From Halicephalobus mephisto (taxonomy: Eukaryota > Nematoda > Chromadorea > Rhabditida > Panagrolaimidae), in NCBI GenBank assembly GCA_009193035.1, contig SWDT01000064.1, positions 124,001 to 188,000 of the forward strand: a stretch of 64,000 bases of DNA. The letters run 5' to 3'. The position numbers and the translations under genes are program-made. Numbering within the stretch: the first letter of the stretch is position 1; every line of letters begins with the position of its first letter. Under the pieces are notes generated by a model. That model worked only from the letters and a program-made list of their open reading frames with translations. It did no database searches and had not been told where the DNA came from. Shown in pieces: positions 24,003 through 34,039 of this stretch.

Positions 24003-26240
24003 ATGAAAACAAAATTGCTGTTTTTTTTTATCTTTATCCATTACTGTACTGGAAACCCCGAGATTACTCCAGCGGACAAGATCAGTCAATTTATTGGGAC
24101 ATTCGATTTGAGTAGTAAATGTGAAAATGGAAAAAGATTCTTCGAAGACACCAGTAAGTAGTTTTTTCAGAATTTTACCGAACCGTTTTCAAAGACGAGA
24201 ATACAATGATCCAATTCGAGTGAATTGTCATTAAAGACTATTCTACGTAACTTTGAACATTTTTGCCGCAAAAAAACTAGTTTTGAATTTCCATAAGTAT
24301 TCAAAACAAAGTAGTCAGATTCATAGATTTCAATCTGAAATCAGAATTGGACGTCAGCTGGCAGAATCCACGAGCTCCGTTCTAGATACTTTCTGTGGAT
24401 ATCTGGGGGTAATTATTTTTGATATGCTAGGATTCCATATAAATAATGTAAAAGTAACATAGGACACTTAAATAAACTTGAATTTTTGAAAGTACTATCG
24501 TATTGTAAATTTCGTATGCAAGAAAGTGTTAGAATTACTCAACAAATCAATAACCTAAGTACATAAAGATAACGTGATGACGTACGAAATAATCGTAGTT
24601 ACTATCAAGCTGTTAATTGACACAGGGCTTTCATTCTGGAACCTTGAGTAAAATCAAAATCTTTAAAATTCTTTGATAGATGAATAATACGAAAAACGAC
24701 ACACCTGAAATCCAACTGTATTTCAACTTACAGTATATAGTTAATTCACACACAAATCTCCTTTTTGAAACTTCACTTTTTCAATTGAGTTTTGTCTGAG
24801 TACAATGTTCATCTAATGAATAAGAATAAATTAAATCGCACATTTCAGAGGAAATCCTGCCACTCAATATGAACAAAAAAGTCTTCGGTCAACAGATGGC
24901 AACTGAGCTCATCATCGAAAATGCCTTGCAACACAGGAAATAGTAGGTTTTAGTAACAAAAAAGTTTAATTCTTGGTGACCGATTCCTATATAAGCACGA
25001 AAAATGAAATTTAACCTAACGGTTTAGAGAAGATCTAAGTAGTTATTTAGTTAGTTAATAATAAAACTTTTTTAAGGAATAGAAAAGTTTAATCTTAGTT
25101 TAGTAGTTAACCATAAGGATGAGAATTTTCTCACATTATCATCTCAACTACTTTAAAGAACAAATAAAAAGTAGTTAATACTTATCAGTACAGTAAGAAC
25201 CTACAATCTTCGCATTTGTAAAAGAAGTCTTCCATCAAGGAAGAAACTTCTTTCTCTACAACTTCCACAAATATGAAGATTGTAAGTTCTTATTGTACTG
25301 ATAAGTATTAATTACCTTTTATTTGTTCTTTAAAGTAGTTGAGATGATAATATGAGAAAATTCTCATCCTAATGGTTAACTACTAAACTAAGATTAAACT
25401 TTTCTATTCCTTAAAAAAGTTTTATTATTAACTAAATAACTACTTAGATCTTCCCTAAACCATTAAACAGGTTAAACTCCTTCGGATATATGTGGTTGAA
25501 AATTATTAACCTGATCGTCTTTTAGCGTTCCAGAAAAGCCCTTGGTGTTTTCCTTTCATGGAAGCCCCGGAACTGGAAAAACATTCGTTGCTCAGCTAAT
25601 TGCGGATGCTTGGTTCACTAATGGATATAAATCTGACTATTTTTATTACTTTAATTTTGGTCAGAAAAACATCCACGAAACCATTTATGAGGATATTGAA
25701 GAAGCTCTCCAAAAGTGTAACAATAGCATTTTTGTTTTTGATGACGTAGATAAAGCCCCTTATTTGGCTCTTGATGAAATCACTTCCTTCATTAATGTGA
25801 ATCAGGACTATACGGATGTGATTACAAGATACGCGATTTTTATCTTTATAAGTAACGCCGGAGCCAACGAAATTAACGAATTTACGGCGAGATATCAGAA
25901 CAGACAAGACATTCCTCTGGAAGAGCTCCAGGAGATCATAATTAAAACCCTCCAAACGGGGGCCGGGGGTCTCAAAGGAACCAAGATAGTCAAGAAGAAG
26001 ATGATCGACTATTATATCCCATTCTTACCGTTGACTGAAAAACACGTCAGAGGCTGCATCAAGCAGTTTGCGAAGGTTAAGAGAATTAAACTGGATCCCT
26101 CTGACATCATAACTATTGCCAAAGGATTCAAGTACAACAAACTCGGAACTCAGTTGTTTTCAGAATCCGGTTGTGCAGATGTCGAAGTTACGGTCAGAAA
26201 ATTCATAAGAAGCAAACAAGAAACTCGAATTGAGTTGTAA
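24003..26240 (+). CDS. Torsin-family AAA+ ATPase of the ER lumen
   Basis: Three exons (24003-24153, 24849-24942, 25526-26240) join in phase to 319 aa. A signal peptide (MKTKLLFFFIFIHYCTG) is followed by the torsin lead-in NKKVFGQQMATELI. Then come the AAA+ core, with Walker A GSPGTGKT and Walker B IFVFDDVDKAP, the stretch FIFISNAGANEINEF, and the torsin signature IDYYIPFLPLTEKHV. The C-terminal SESGCAD supplies the conserved sensor-II-region Cys. Torsins act in the ER/nuclear-envelope lumen with LAP1/LULL1-type activators. Most torsins have Asn in Walker A (GxTGxGKN) and Asp-Glu in Walker B; here these are GKT and Asp-Asp. Paralogue assignment (tor-1, tor-2 or ooc-5) is not possible by eye. 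Confidence 0.9.
25013..25480. repeat. ~220-bp-arm palindrome inside torsin intron 2
   Basis: Left arm ~25013-25235 and right arm ~25240-25480 are reverse complements with few mismatches. For example, GGAATAGAAAAGTTTAATCT near 25077 pairs with AGATTAAACTTTTCTATTCC near 25390. The centre is a very short loop (TCTTCC-ATCA-AGGAAGA). Transcribed as intron RNA it would fold into a hairpin of ~220 bp. Confidence 0.92.
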
Positions 26241-27073
26241 CGCTCTGGTAACCAGATGTAAACGAAATTCTTTACTGATAATTACTTTTATTTCTTGATA
26301 TAACGATCTTAGTCCTCATCAACTGCTTGATGTTTCTTTAATTTGTTTCATTGAATAAAACTTGAAATGTTCTAAGATTCTATGGAATATATTGGAACTT
26401 GGTTGTCGTCTTCCTTGAGTACAGGGTGCTGACATGACTACAGTAATACACCGGGAACTAGTGTTGGAGTAAGATATATGCGTTGTTCGAGTTTCAATAA
26501 AGAATGCTTTCGCTCTGTTATCTCTTTACGCTAACTCCCACCTCCAGAAGTCACAACATAATATTCTAGAATTTAACAAGCAATTCTGGAAACTTATAAT
26601 CTTCCAAAATCTAATACAAACTACTGAAATCTTCTAGAATCATAACTTTCTGGATTTCTCCAATTCTTTGTGGATATTTTGACAGTATCAAATTCCATTA
26701 ACTCTATTATTACAAATTTATAAGCGAAAATCGTTACGAAATAATCCCGACAAGAATTGTCAGACAATTTCAAAACTTTAAGTTCAAATGTTAAGTTCAA
26801 AAATCTATGAGATTCTCACATGATTATTCAATTGACATCTTTATGAGGATTTTTAAAGGAAGAAATAGAAATTTTTATTTGTTCAATTAAATAACATACT
26901 ATTAATCAAAGTTTTTCTGGAATAAAAATCATAAAATTGATGGCTTATCAAGACCGAGTCCAACTTACATTACAAAAGCACAACAGAAAGACAATGATAT
27001 TTTAGGTACAAATGCGCTTTTTTGTTTTTTGTCATCCATGCAAAAGTTTAACACGTTGACGAAAATACGAGTA
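26241..27073. other. Intergenic after torsin
   Basis: An AATAAA at ~26355 could serve torsin. No gene could be supported. A minus-strand open frame (27189-26965) ends in a GTAAGT donor-like site, but no gene could be built from it. Confidence 0.35.
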
Positions 27074-27123
27074 ATTTCTGGGTCGTAAGTTAGTGGTGTG
27101 TTGGGACAATACGACCCAGAAAT
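27074..27123. repeat. 14-bp perfect inverted repeat (hairpin)
   Basis: ATTTCTGGGTCGTA at 27074-27087 and its exact complement at 27110-27123 enclose 22 bp. Both strands are open reading frames here. The function is unknown; it may mark an element boundary or a regulatory hairpin. Confidence 0.6.
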
Positions 27124-27237
27124 GCGTCGTAAGAAACGAATGCCAAAAAACAGCTGGTTCCAATCGGTCGTCAACATGTTAAAGAACACTTCTTCAATGA
27201 TGTGAAGACTGATATCGAAGAAGAATTACTAAACGAG

Positions 27238-27591
27238 ATGAGGCAGATGTCAAATGTTGAAGTGAAATTGAAAGAAAACGAACAAAACTCAGCAATTCCT
27301 CACGAAATCTTAAACGACTTGGATAATTTATTCGAATTGTGTTGGTTGAAGTATTGGGGAATTTACGTAACAATTGCTTCGACACTAATTTATGTATTTA
27401 TTGCTAGATATTTGATTTATATTGTATCACCACAGTTTTCTTTAAGTAAAAGGAAACAAAGTAGAATTAAATTAGTTTCCTTTGAGGAAGAATCAACTCC
27501 GACTGGGAAAATAGAAATGAAACCTCTTAAACTTGAAAAAAAGCGAAGTTTAACTAACTTCCCATTCGTTCTCTCATTAAATAAGAGTTAA
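27238..27591 (+). CDS. Possible small single-pass membrane protein, unrecognised
   Basis: The frame is open from an upstream GTG at 27202 and beyond; the first in-frame ATG at 27238 gives 117 aa. An acidic/polar N-terminus (~40 aa) precedes one hydrophobic segment (YWGIYVTIASTLIYVFIARY) and a basic tail. Codon third positions vary as in coding DNA. No family was recognised. It adjoins Maverick-type remains, so it may be element-borne. The 5' end is uncertain, because a weak AAACAG acceptor could add residues. Confidence 0.35.
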   Translation: MRQMSNVEVKLKENEQNSAIPHEILNDLDNLFELCWLKYWGIYVTIASTLIYVFIARYLIYIVSPQFSLSKRKQSRIKLVSFEEESTPTGKIEMKPLKLEKKRSLTNFPFVLSLNKS

Positions 27592-27659
27592 AAAATTTAA
27601 AATATTAAATGGTGTTAGTGTTATCGATGACTAAAAAAATAATAAGTATAAACTATTAG

Positions 27660-27923
27660 ATGAAAGTACTATTAATAAAAATCGAGCTGATCAAAGTCCT
27701 TGATGATAAGAGTCATGAGGAAAGTAAGCTATCGATTAATGATGATGAAATAATTAAAAAATCGAATAAAGATGAAAATAACGTCTCATCAAAAAAATCT
27801 AGAAAAAAGAAATTAACAAAGAAAAATAAAGAATTTGTTCATTATTTAGTGGGGGAAAATGTAAGAGGTTTTAAGTTTAAAACAATTCCTCCACATACTG
27901 AAAATAATAAAGTTTCCTTATGA
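27660..27923 (+). CDS. Lys-rich 87-aa open frame, unrecognised
   Basis: A single open frame starts at ATG 27660 and encodes a highly basic protein (SSKKSRKKKLTKKNKEF). It is followed within 22 bp by the tail-to-tail Maverick-type fragment on the other strand. It could be a DNA- or RNA-binding small protein of the same element. The A-rich composition makes a chance frame possible. Confidence 0.3.
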   Translation: MKVLLIKIELIKVLDDKSHEESKLSINDDEIIKKSNKDENNVSSKKSRKKKLTKKNKEFVHYLVGENVRGFKFKTIPPHTENNKVSL

Positions 27924-27944
27924 TACTCAACTTCTTTGAAGTTT

Positions 27945-28145
27945 TCATTCAACTTTGTTGGATACTTCTTTCAAATCCAATTCAATAAAAATATTAATGT
28001 TCTTAAAATCAATTAAATAATTGTTGATATCTACCAATTTTAAATTTATTTTGTTTGGTCTGTTAGTTAATTTATAATAAATAATATTTCTTGGTTCTAT
28101 TTCTATTTCATCATTCGGTCTAAATTTATAGATTGAATTAAACAT
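27945..28145 (-). pseudogene. C-terminal fragment of a Maverick/Polinton capsid-region protein
   Basis: A 66-codon frame contains SIYKFRPNDEIEIEPRNI and NKINLKLVDINNYLIDF. It follows the pattern (IYxFxPN...ExPxN...YxxV...LVDxxxxLIDF) of a protein repeatedly found in animal Maverick/Polinton elements, probably penton-like. A second, longer copy lies at 38197-38663. Only the C-terminal part is present here and similarity ends abruptly at ~28145. Family assignment is from memory of the pattern. Confidence 0.55.
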
Positions 28146-28372
28146 TTTTTATCTGCGAAAACAGTCTTAATAGTATGGCACCAAGGTGGAGCTAACTGTT
28201 AGTATATACATATATTCGGTTAGTCGATTCCACTGCTGCTGATATGACGGTATAAAACAGTCGGTTTCGTCCATTGTGTTTCGCAGTCTTTTACTCTCCT
28301 TGCTTATATTAGATAAAATTAGCATTATTATCAGTAAAATTCTACCAATTTGCTTGTTTAATAAATTTATTC

Positions 28373-29540
28373 ATGAAGCCAACTCGTTGGGATCGATATA
28401 TTGGTAAGGAGCAGCTTTGCCTCAATTGAATTATAATTTTTTAACATTTTGTATCTATCATATATTAAATTTAAATAGTGTCTGAGTTTTATCCAAGAAT
28501 AAGGAACATTCGAATTATATGTTCTCACTGTTTAGGTTCGATGTTTTTTGGTAGTGGCAATACCACTCATGTAGCTAACGCATCGGAAAACATCGTTTGG
28601 GTGAACATTGTAGCTGATTATAAAGAGGCTGAAAATCAACTAGAACTACTCAAAAGTAAAACCTATCTATTTATTCATACGTGTACAGACAGGGGGATTG
28701 TACTCCCCCCTTGTCTTCGCATTTTGAAAAATTGCTTAAGAACCATATCGCATTTTTTAAAATTTCCTGAGACATATTGCATAAAAAATTTCTTAATGAA
28801 ATCATGTCCGCCCCCTACCTGTACATGTATGATTATATTCAAGAAAGGAAAGCTGAGAAATTTAACCTTTGTTAAATTTTAGGTATCAAGGCTTATCAAG
28901 ATACTATTTCTGCACAACTAACATATACTTCGAAAGAAATAGCGAAACAAGGAGTTCCACAAGAAGAACAAGTAAAAGGCTATTCCAAAGTTATGCCTGG
29001 AACGCATTTGGAATTTCAGCCAGGAAATTACAACGACATTTATATTACAGTTTATTATCACAAAGTCAAAGGTAATACAAAATACAGTCGAACCGGATTG
29101 GGTTGAGAATCTCTCCAAAATTTTTTTTTGAAAATCTCCCCATCTTTTTGAAGGATTTTCAATGGGGAGATTTTCATAAGGAAGATTTTCAGGGGGGATT
29201 TTTAAAAATGGTTTTGGGAAAATTTTCAACTTATACCGTCGAACTTCATTATAACGACACTTGTCGTTTTAACGAGGTTCGCCTCTATGTAAATTTTAAA
29301 AAATTAACATAGGCGATGGACTCGAGATTAAAGAAATCGTCTGTCAAGCTCATAAGCTCCCATCAGATACAAGTATCATAGTCACGAACGACATGGCGAT
29401 TCAATTAGCCAAATATGGAAGCATTTGGATCGATACAAGCGGTAAAAATCATCGACCTTCTTGAATTTGGTTTGCAAAAATTTTTGCATTTTTGAATAAA
29501 TCCATCAGTTTTATGCATTTCTGTAGTACCCATTTTATAA
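28373..29540 (+). CDS. Five-exon gene, 185-aa protein of unknown family
   Basis: Exons 28373-28403, 28479-28655, 28883-29071, 29313-29441 and 29509-29540 join in phase; every intron is phase 1. Donors are GTAAGG, GTAAAA, GTAATA and GTAAAA; acceptors end in AATAG, TTTTAG, CATAG and ATCAG. The product has no signal peptide and no recognised motif. It includes LEFQPGNYNDIYITVYYHKV and IIVTNDMAIQLAKYGSIWID, a beta-rich look. AATAAA at 29548-29553 supports the 3' end. Exon 2's donor is chosen because only AAA|AGT keeps the downstream frame. It sits between segments that are neighbours in the second Maverick-like copy, so it may be cargo. A degenerating gene is also possible. Confidence 0.5.
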
Positions 29541-29599
29541 TTTTTTAAATAAAACGTCCATTTTTTCATCATTAAATACAACATAAAAATAATTTAAAG

Positions 29600-29867
29600 A
29601 ATATATGAGGTAATTTCTCGTGGTTGTCAAGAAATCAATTCTTTCGTTTCAACGAAACAATATTCTGGGGGCAAATACGGTATTATCAAGCTTTCTGAAG
29701 CATTCTGGAACGCAATGAAGTGCAGTAATAGCGTAATTTTCGATCAACACCACTGCCGAAATCCAAACATCCTCGTACTCAATGTACATGCAGAACGATG
29801 ATATTTTTTCGACAAGTGCTTCGTTCAAAGATTGCTTGAACATGACTAAAACTTGATCATTAATCAA
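29600..29867 (-). pseudogene. Possible trypsin-like protease fragment / element remnant
   Basis: The minus-strand frame 29867-29649 contains AVVLIENYAITALHCV, which resembles the His-loop of chymotrypsin-fold proteases (VLTAAHC). No Asp or Ser motif follows. The 3' flank (29600-29670) is similar in DNA to 38710-38775, next to the longer Maverick-like fragment. The protease reading is tentative. Confidence 0.3.
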
Positions 29868-31327
29868 ATAACTCAGAGCAATAACTGGATAAAAACATAA
29901 TAGTATGGAAATAAATGCACGGGTTTAGCTCAATAAACATAAATTTAATAAAAATAATTTTAATTATATCGTGGGAAGTCGCGACAAAAAGTAGAAAAGG
30001 ATGAAACATAGAAAAACGGAAGAATCTGCTAGAAAAGTTGATATATAATGCCAAACAAAAAGATGCGTGATTTTTGAATATGCAGAATTGAAGAGTTGAA
30101 AAAAAACTTTTCTCTACACTTCGCTACGAGCAAAACTCGATTTATGTTCCGCCAGGCTACGAAAAATGCTGAATAGGAAAGTCTGTGGTTTATTAAAATT
30201 ACAAAAAGGGTTCTAAGCTTAACTCGAATCAGAATAAATATAAAATAATATTAAAATTAGCGCACTACTGGAACTATGCAAAAACCACAGATGAAGAAAT
30301 GAAAAAGTCCAAAGTAAGAAAGAGATTGCGCGCTACGCACAAATCTGCGATATTGGTCAGAGGAAAATTTCTGCTGAAACGACTCTTTATATTTGTACCA
30401 TTATTTAAAAAATATTCAATAAAGTATTTTTTAGCTTGATGGTTTGTAGCGCATGTGGGTGAAGAAGTGCGTTAATGAAAAAAATAGTTCAATTTTTAAA
30501 TATTTTTGTTGTATCCGTCACGCCGAGTGATCCACGTCTAGATGAGAAGGGAAAATAATATAGAAAAGGTTTATTAAATAAATACCTTAGGCACAGCACA
30601 AAGAAACACTGTCGAAATCGACATAAACAACCAACTCAACTGCCCACCAAGAGGAACTGTATGTCTTCTTGTTGTTGCTCAGGGAATCCGTTCGGGACCA
30701 AGCGCTCCCGGTTGGTTGCGTTTCCCATTAAGGCTAGGTACCCGATCCAACAATTTTGATAATAAATAACGCGGTTTTTGAATTCCACAATTTCTGGCGT
30801 AAATGAGTGGAAAGTGCGTCAGTGAAAAATGGGGCTAATTTTAAGCATCTTGGCTTATAATATTGTGAGTTTCTGATGGGCTTGATTGTGGCGCAGGTGG
30901 GTGGTATTTGTGTTAGTGGAAAAATGGCTTAATTTGTGAACTTTTGTGTATAATAGTTGGTAAAATATGCAGAAAAGGTAAGGTTTTTGAGTGGTTTTCA
31001 GGGTGGGGTGGGGGAGTCAGAAAATTATGGGGTGGCGGATTCTGGCACACTAGGTGACTTTTGGATTATTGAAAAAATTGACTTAATTTTGATTATTTTT
31101 ATAAAAATATTTAAGTAAAATCTGTAAAAAAGCAGTGTTTTTAGGGGGCTGGGTGTGCTAGAAATGGTAGTTGAATACTGCTACTTTAAAAATATGAATT
31201 TTATTACAAAATTTTTTCGATACAAATTTCCACATCATTTCAGAAACAAAAAATAACAAATCAAAAATGAATATTTTTACGAAATTATCGCGATTGGAAT
31301 TTGTCGAATTTTCCGAAAATTAAAAAA
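29868..31327. other. Gene-free stretch with degenerate repeats
   Basis: Four diverged copies of a block (GTGGGTG..GTGCGTTARTGAAAAA) occur near 30450, 30795, 30890 and 31045. A GC-richer patch lies at 30640-30740 (GGGACCAAGCGCTCCCGGTT) that matched no RNA I know. No coding region is supported. Confidence 0.4.
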
Positions 31328-33200
31328 TCAGACTTTTTTGATCATTCTTCTGATTGCTTCGAGAGTGGCCCAAGGAGCGTCGTGGGCGATCATGTGACCG
31401 GCTCTGAGGATATAGAACATCTGGAGATTTTCGTGTTTTTTGTAGAATCCGTAAACTTTGCTGTTGTCATTCGGAGCGTAACTTTTTTTTTCAGAATTCA
31501 GAAATTGATCTCTTCCATTCCAAGTCAATCTTTTCAACCAAAGTTCGACTCCGAGGGTGTCACAAATCAGATCCAACTGTCCGTTCATGATGGTGACGGG
31601 GATGCCTCTGTTGAGGAGGTTGTCTACTGTAGCGTAGTTGGGGGTCATGAAGTCGCCCCATTGTTTGTTAAAAACAGCTCCTGATTGAGCTCCAAACATG
31701 ACATTGGCCGGAATGATTTGGAATTTCTGTCTCATCGGACCATTCATGACGTCACTGACAGCATCCGTCTGAAGTCTTCCAACATGTCTGTAAAATTGTC
31801 GTTTCATCAAACTTTGTTTCGAAACTTTGTTAGATTCCAAAATTTTGTATTTCGACCAGTCATCTGTACTCCCAGATTTGAGGATATTGTACCAAGAAAC
31901 ATCAGCAGTAAGGCTTCCGATCAGGTCCTCCATCTCGCCCCAGCAGGTCGTCGCATCGGACCACTGCTGATTGTCCACAAGATTCTGACATTCGGCAGCT
32001 TTGTTGTTCGCAGTTGTCAGTTGATTGTCATCCAGATAAGACTAAAATCGCAGAAATTAATTCAAAATTATGATTTTCCAGAATCTAATTGAAGACTTTC
32101 AAGACTTTCAAAATCCCATATAACCCCTAGACCTTTGTGAAAGATTCCACAATATCCCATAATCTAGTGAAAGATCCTGAACTTTTCGAAGATCTGAAGA
32201 AATTTGTAGAATCTCTTGAAAGATCCTGAACTTTTCGAAGATCTGAAGAAATTTGTAGAATTTTCTTAGAAGTTTGTGAAAACCTAGAATCTTTTAAGAT
32301 TTAATGAAAAATCCCGAAATCTAAAGTACACTTCTACGACTTTCCAGATTCTGATGCAAACTTCTGGAACTTCCAAGAATCTCATGAAAGTTTTTACGAC
32401 TTTCTAGATTCTGGTAGAAACTTCTGAAGCTTTCCAGATTCTCATGAGCTTTTAGAATTTTCTACAACTTCTGAAAACAACATCTAAAAGCAGTTCTAGG
32501 ATATTCTCGAAATTTGAAATATTTTCAGACTTATTTTTAATTTTTAAATAACGATTTAAGTCTATAAACTCACCACGGCATGGAGGTACGGTCCCCAAGT
32601 GTTGACAAAGTCCATGGCGGATATCCAACTGTCCCCCAGGTGAACTCCGGCGAGATTGACATTGATCAAACCGTCATCAATAGCATCTTGAAGTTGTTTC
32701 GCAAATTCAGCACTCATTTTTCCGCCGTAACTTTCACAAGTAATGTAGAATTCTCTTGTTTGATATTCTGGATGTTTTTTGAAAAAACCTTTAGCCCAAG
32801 TAACGAGATCTGCTCCGATTTGTTTCACATTCGTCGTGAAAGCAGAAGCGTCTTCAACGTAACTGAATCCGGCTCCAACAGGATTATCCACAAAAACCAA
32901 ATCAGCAAATTGTAACCAAGTATAATTTCTGTCGTTAAAATTAACATCTTTTGGTCCAAGTTCATCGAGATTTCCAAATCCAGTACTGTCACTTCCAGGA
33001 CCTCCTTGAAGCCACAGTATCAAAGGCCGAGTGTTGTCGTTTTTAACAGTGAATAACCACCAAAAAGTATGAGCATATTGACGAACCTGAACGTAACCCC
33101 AATCTTCATCGTAAGACAAAAGACCTCCAGGAGTTTGAACAGTTCCTTGTCCATCTACAGTAACCAAATATAACAAAACCAAAAACACAACCGACTTCAT
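31328..33200 (-). CDS. Serine carboxypeptidase, family S10 (SCPEP1-like)
   Basis: Two exons (33200-32574, 32041-31328) give 446 aa. A signal peptide (MKSVVFLVLLYLVTVDGQ) directs it to the lysosome or outside the cell. The catalytic triad is visible: Ser in CESYGGKM (~residue 157), Asp in NGQLDLICD and His in RAGHMIAHDAP. The oxyanion/substrate loop reads LQGGPGSDSTG. Sequence and length match the retinoid-inducible serine carboxypeptidase branch rather than cathepsin A, having no excised linker. Cys replaces the usual Gly or Ser just before ESYGG, a conservative oddity. The 532-bp intron is degenerate AT-rich sequence. Confidence 0.93.
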
Positions 33201-34039
33201 TTTTGAGAAAATTGGTCAGTTCCGTTTTCGATTGAAAAAAAGTATGATTGACTTTTTGTACAGTTAAGATAAAAAAGACCAGTGTCCGATTTTTGGGACA
33301 GATAAGACTCAAACCTCGCCAGATAGAAACTCTAAAATCATCCAAAATGACAAGGCCAGTTTACACAAGGGAACGATTTTATACAATTTTTTTTCAAAGA
33401 TTTTTATCACGTTTTCCTTAAATAACTACTAATATGTTAGTATTACGATATTTTTCAATAAATAATCATTACCCTCAAGAAATTTTATATAATTTTGAAA
33501 TTTTAGTTTTAACAAGAAATTACAACTGTCTTTAAATATGAGCAAAAGGTATTTGAAATATCGTAACCAGATCTGTAAATCCCGAATCTGGAACCAGAAT
33601 CCAGAGTAGAAATTAGTTAACTTCAGAATCTGCCTTTAAAAATACCTTCGAAAATTAATGATTAAAAAAATGAAAAATTTCAACGAATATCATTAAAAAA
33701 ACCAAATCAGTTCTAATTCATCCAGTAAACATGAGATTTCAAAAACCAAAATTAATTCTAAAATTTGGAATTTCATAAATTCACTATATGAACTTCAGTA
33801 GATTTGGTTTTCTCCAAACGATATCCACTTGAGATGTTTAATCTTTCTCAAACACTAACTTCTGAAGTCATATCCTAAGAGTAGATTCTGAAATCTACCA
33901 AAATTTGCTACCAATTCTGCTTTCACATCCCGAACCTAGAGACCCAGTCACCCTATTTAAATACTTTTTGTTCAAAGACCAGGATAATTGCAACTCTTGT
34001 GTTAAAACCAAAAAATCCCAAAATTATTTAGAATGACTT
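33201..34039. other. Intergenic, nothing recognised
   Basis: The sequence is AT-rich between the carboxypeptidase promoter and the CDK5RAP3 3' end. No repeat array or coding frame stands out. Confidence 0.4.

Noticed and set aside
26965..27189. Minus-strand 74-aa frame with Cys and aromatic residues, ending at a GTAAGT donor
   Set aside because: A spliced continuation can be drawn, but it gives a short unrecognised peptide and overlaps a plus-strand frame; not enough support.
29649..29867. Functional trypsin-like protease gene
   Set aside because: Only a His-loop-like stretch is visible; Asp and Ser motifs are missing, so it is listed only as a tentative fragment.
30640..30740. GC-richer patch as a possible structured RNA gene
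   Set aside because: No match to tRNA, snRNA, SL or 5S sequence that I can recall, and no clean fold by eye.
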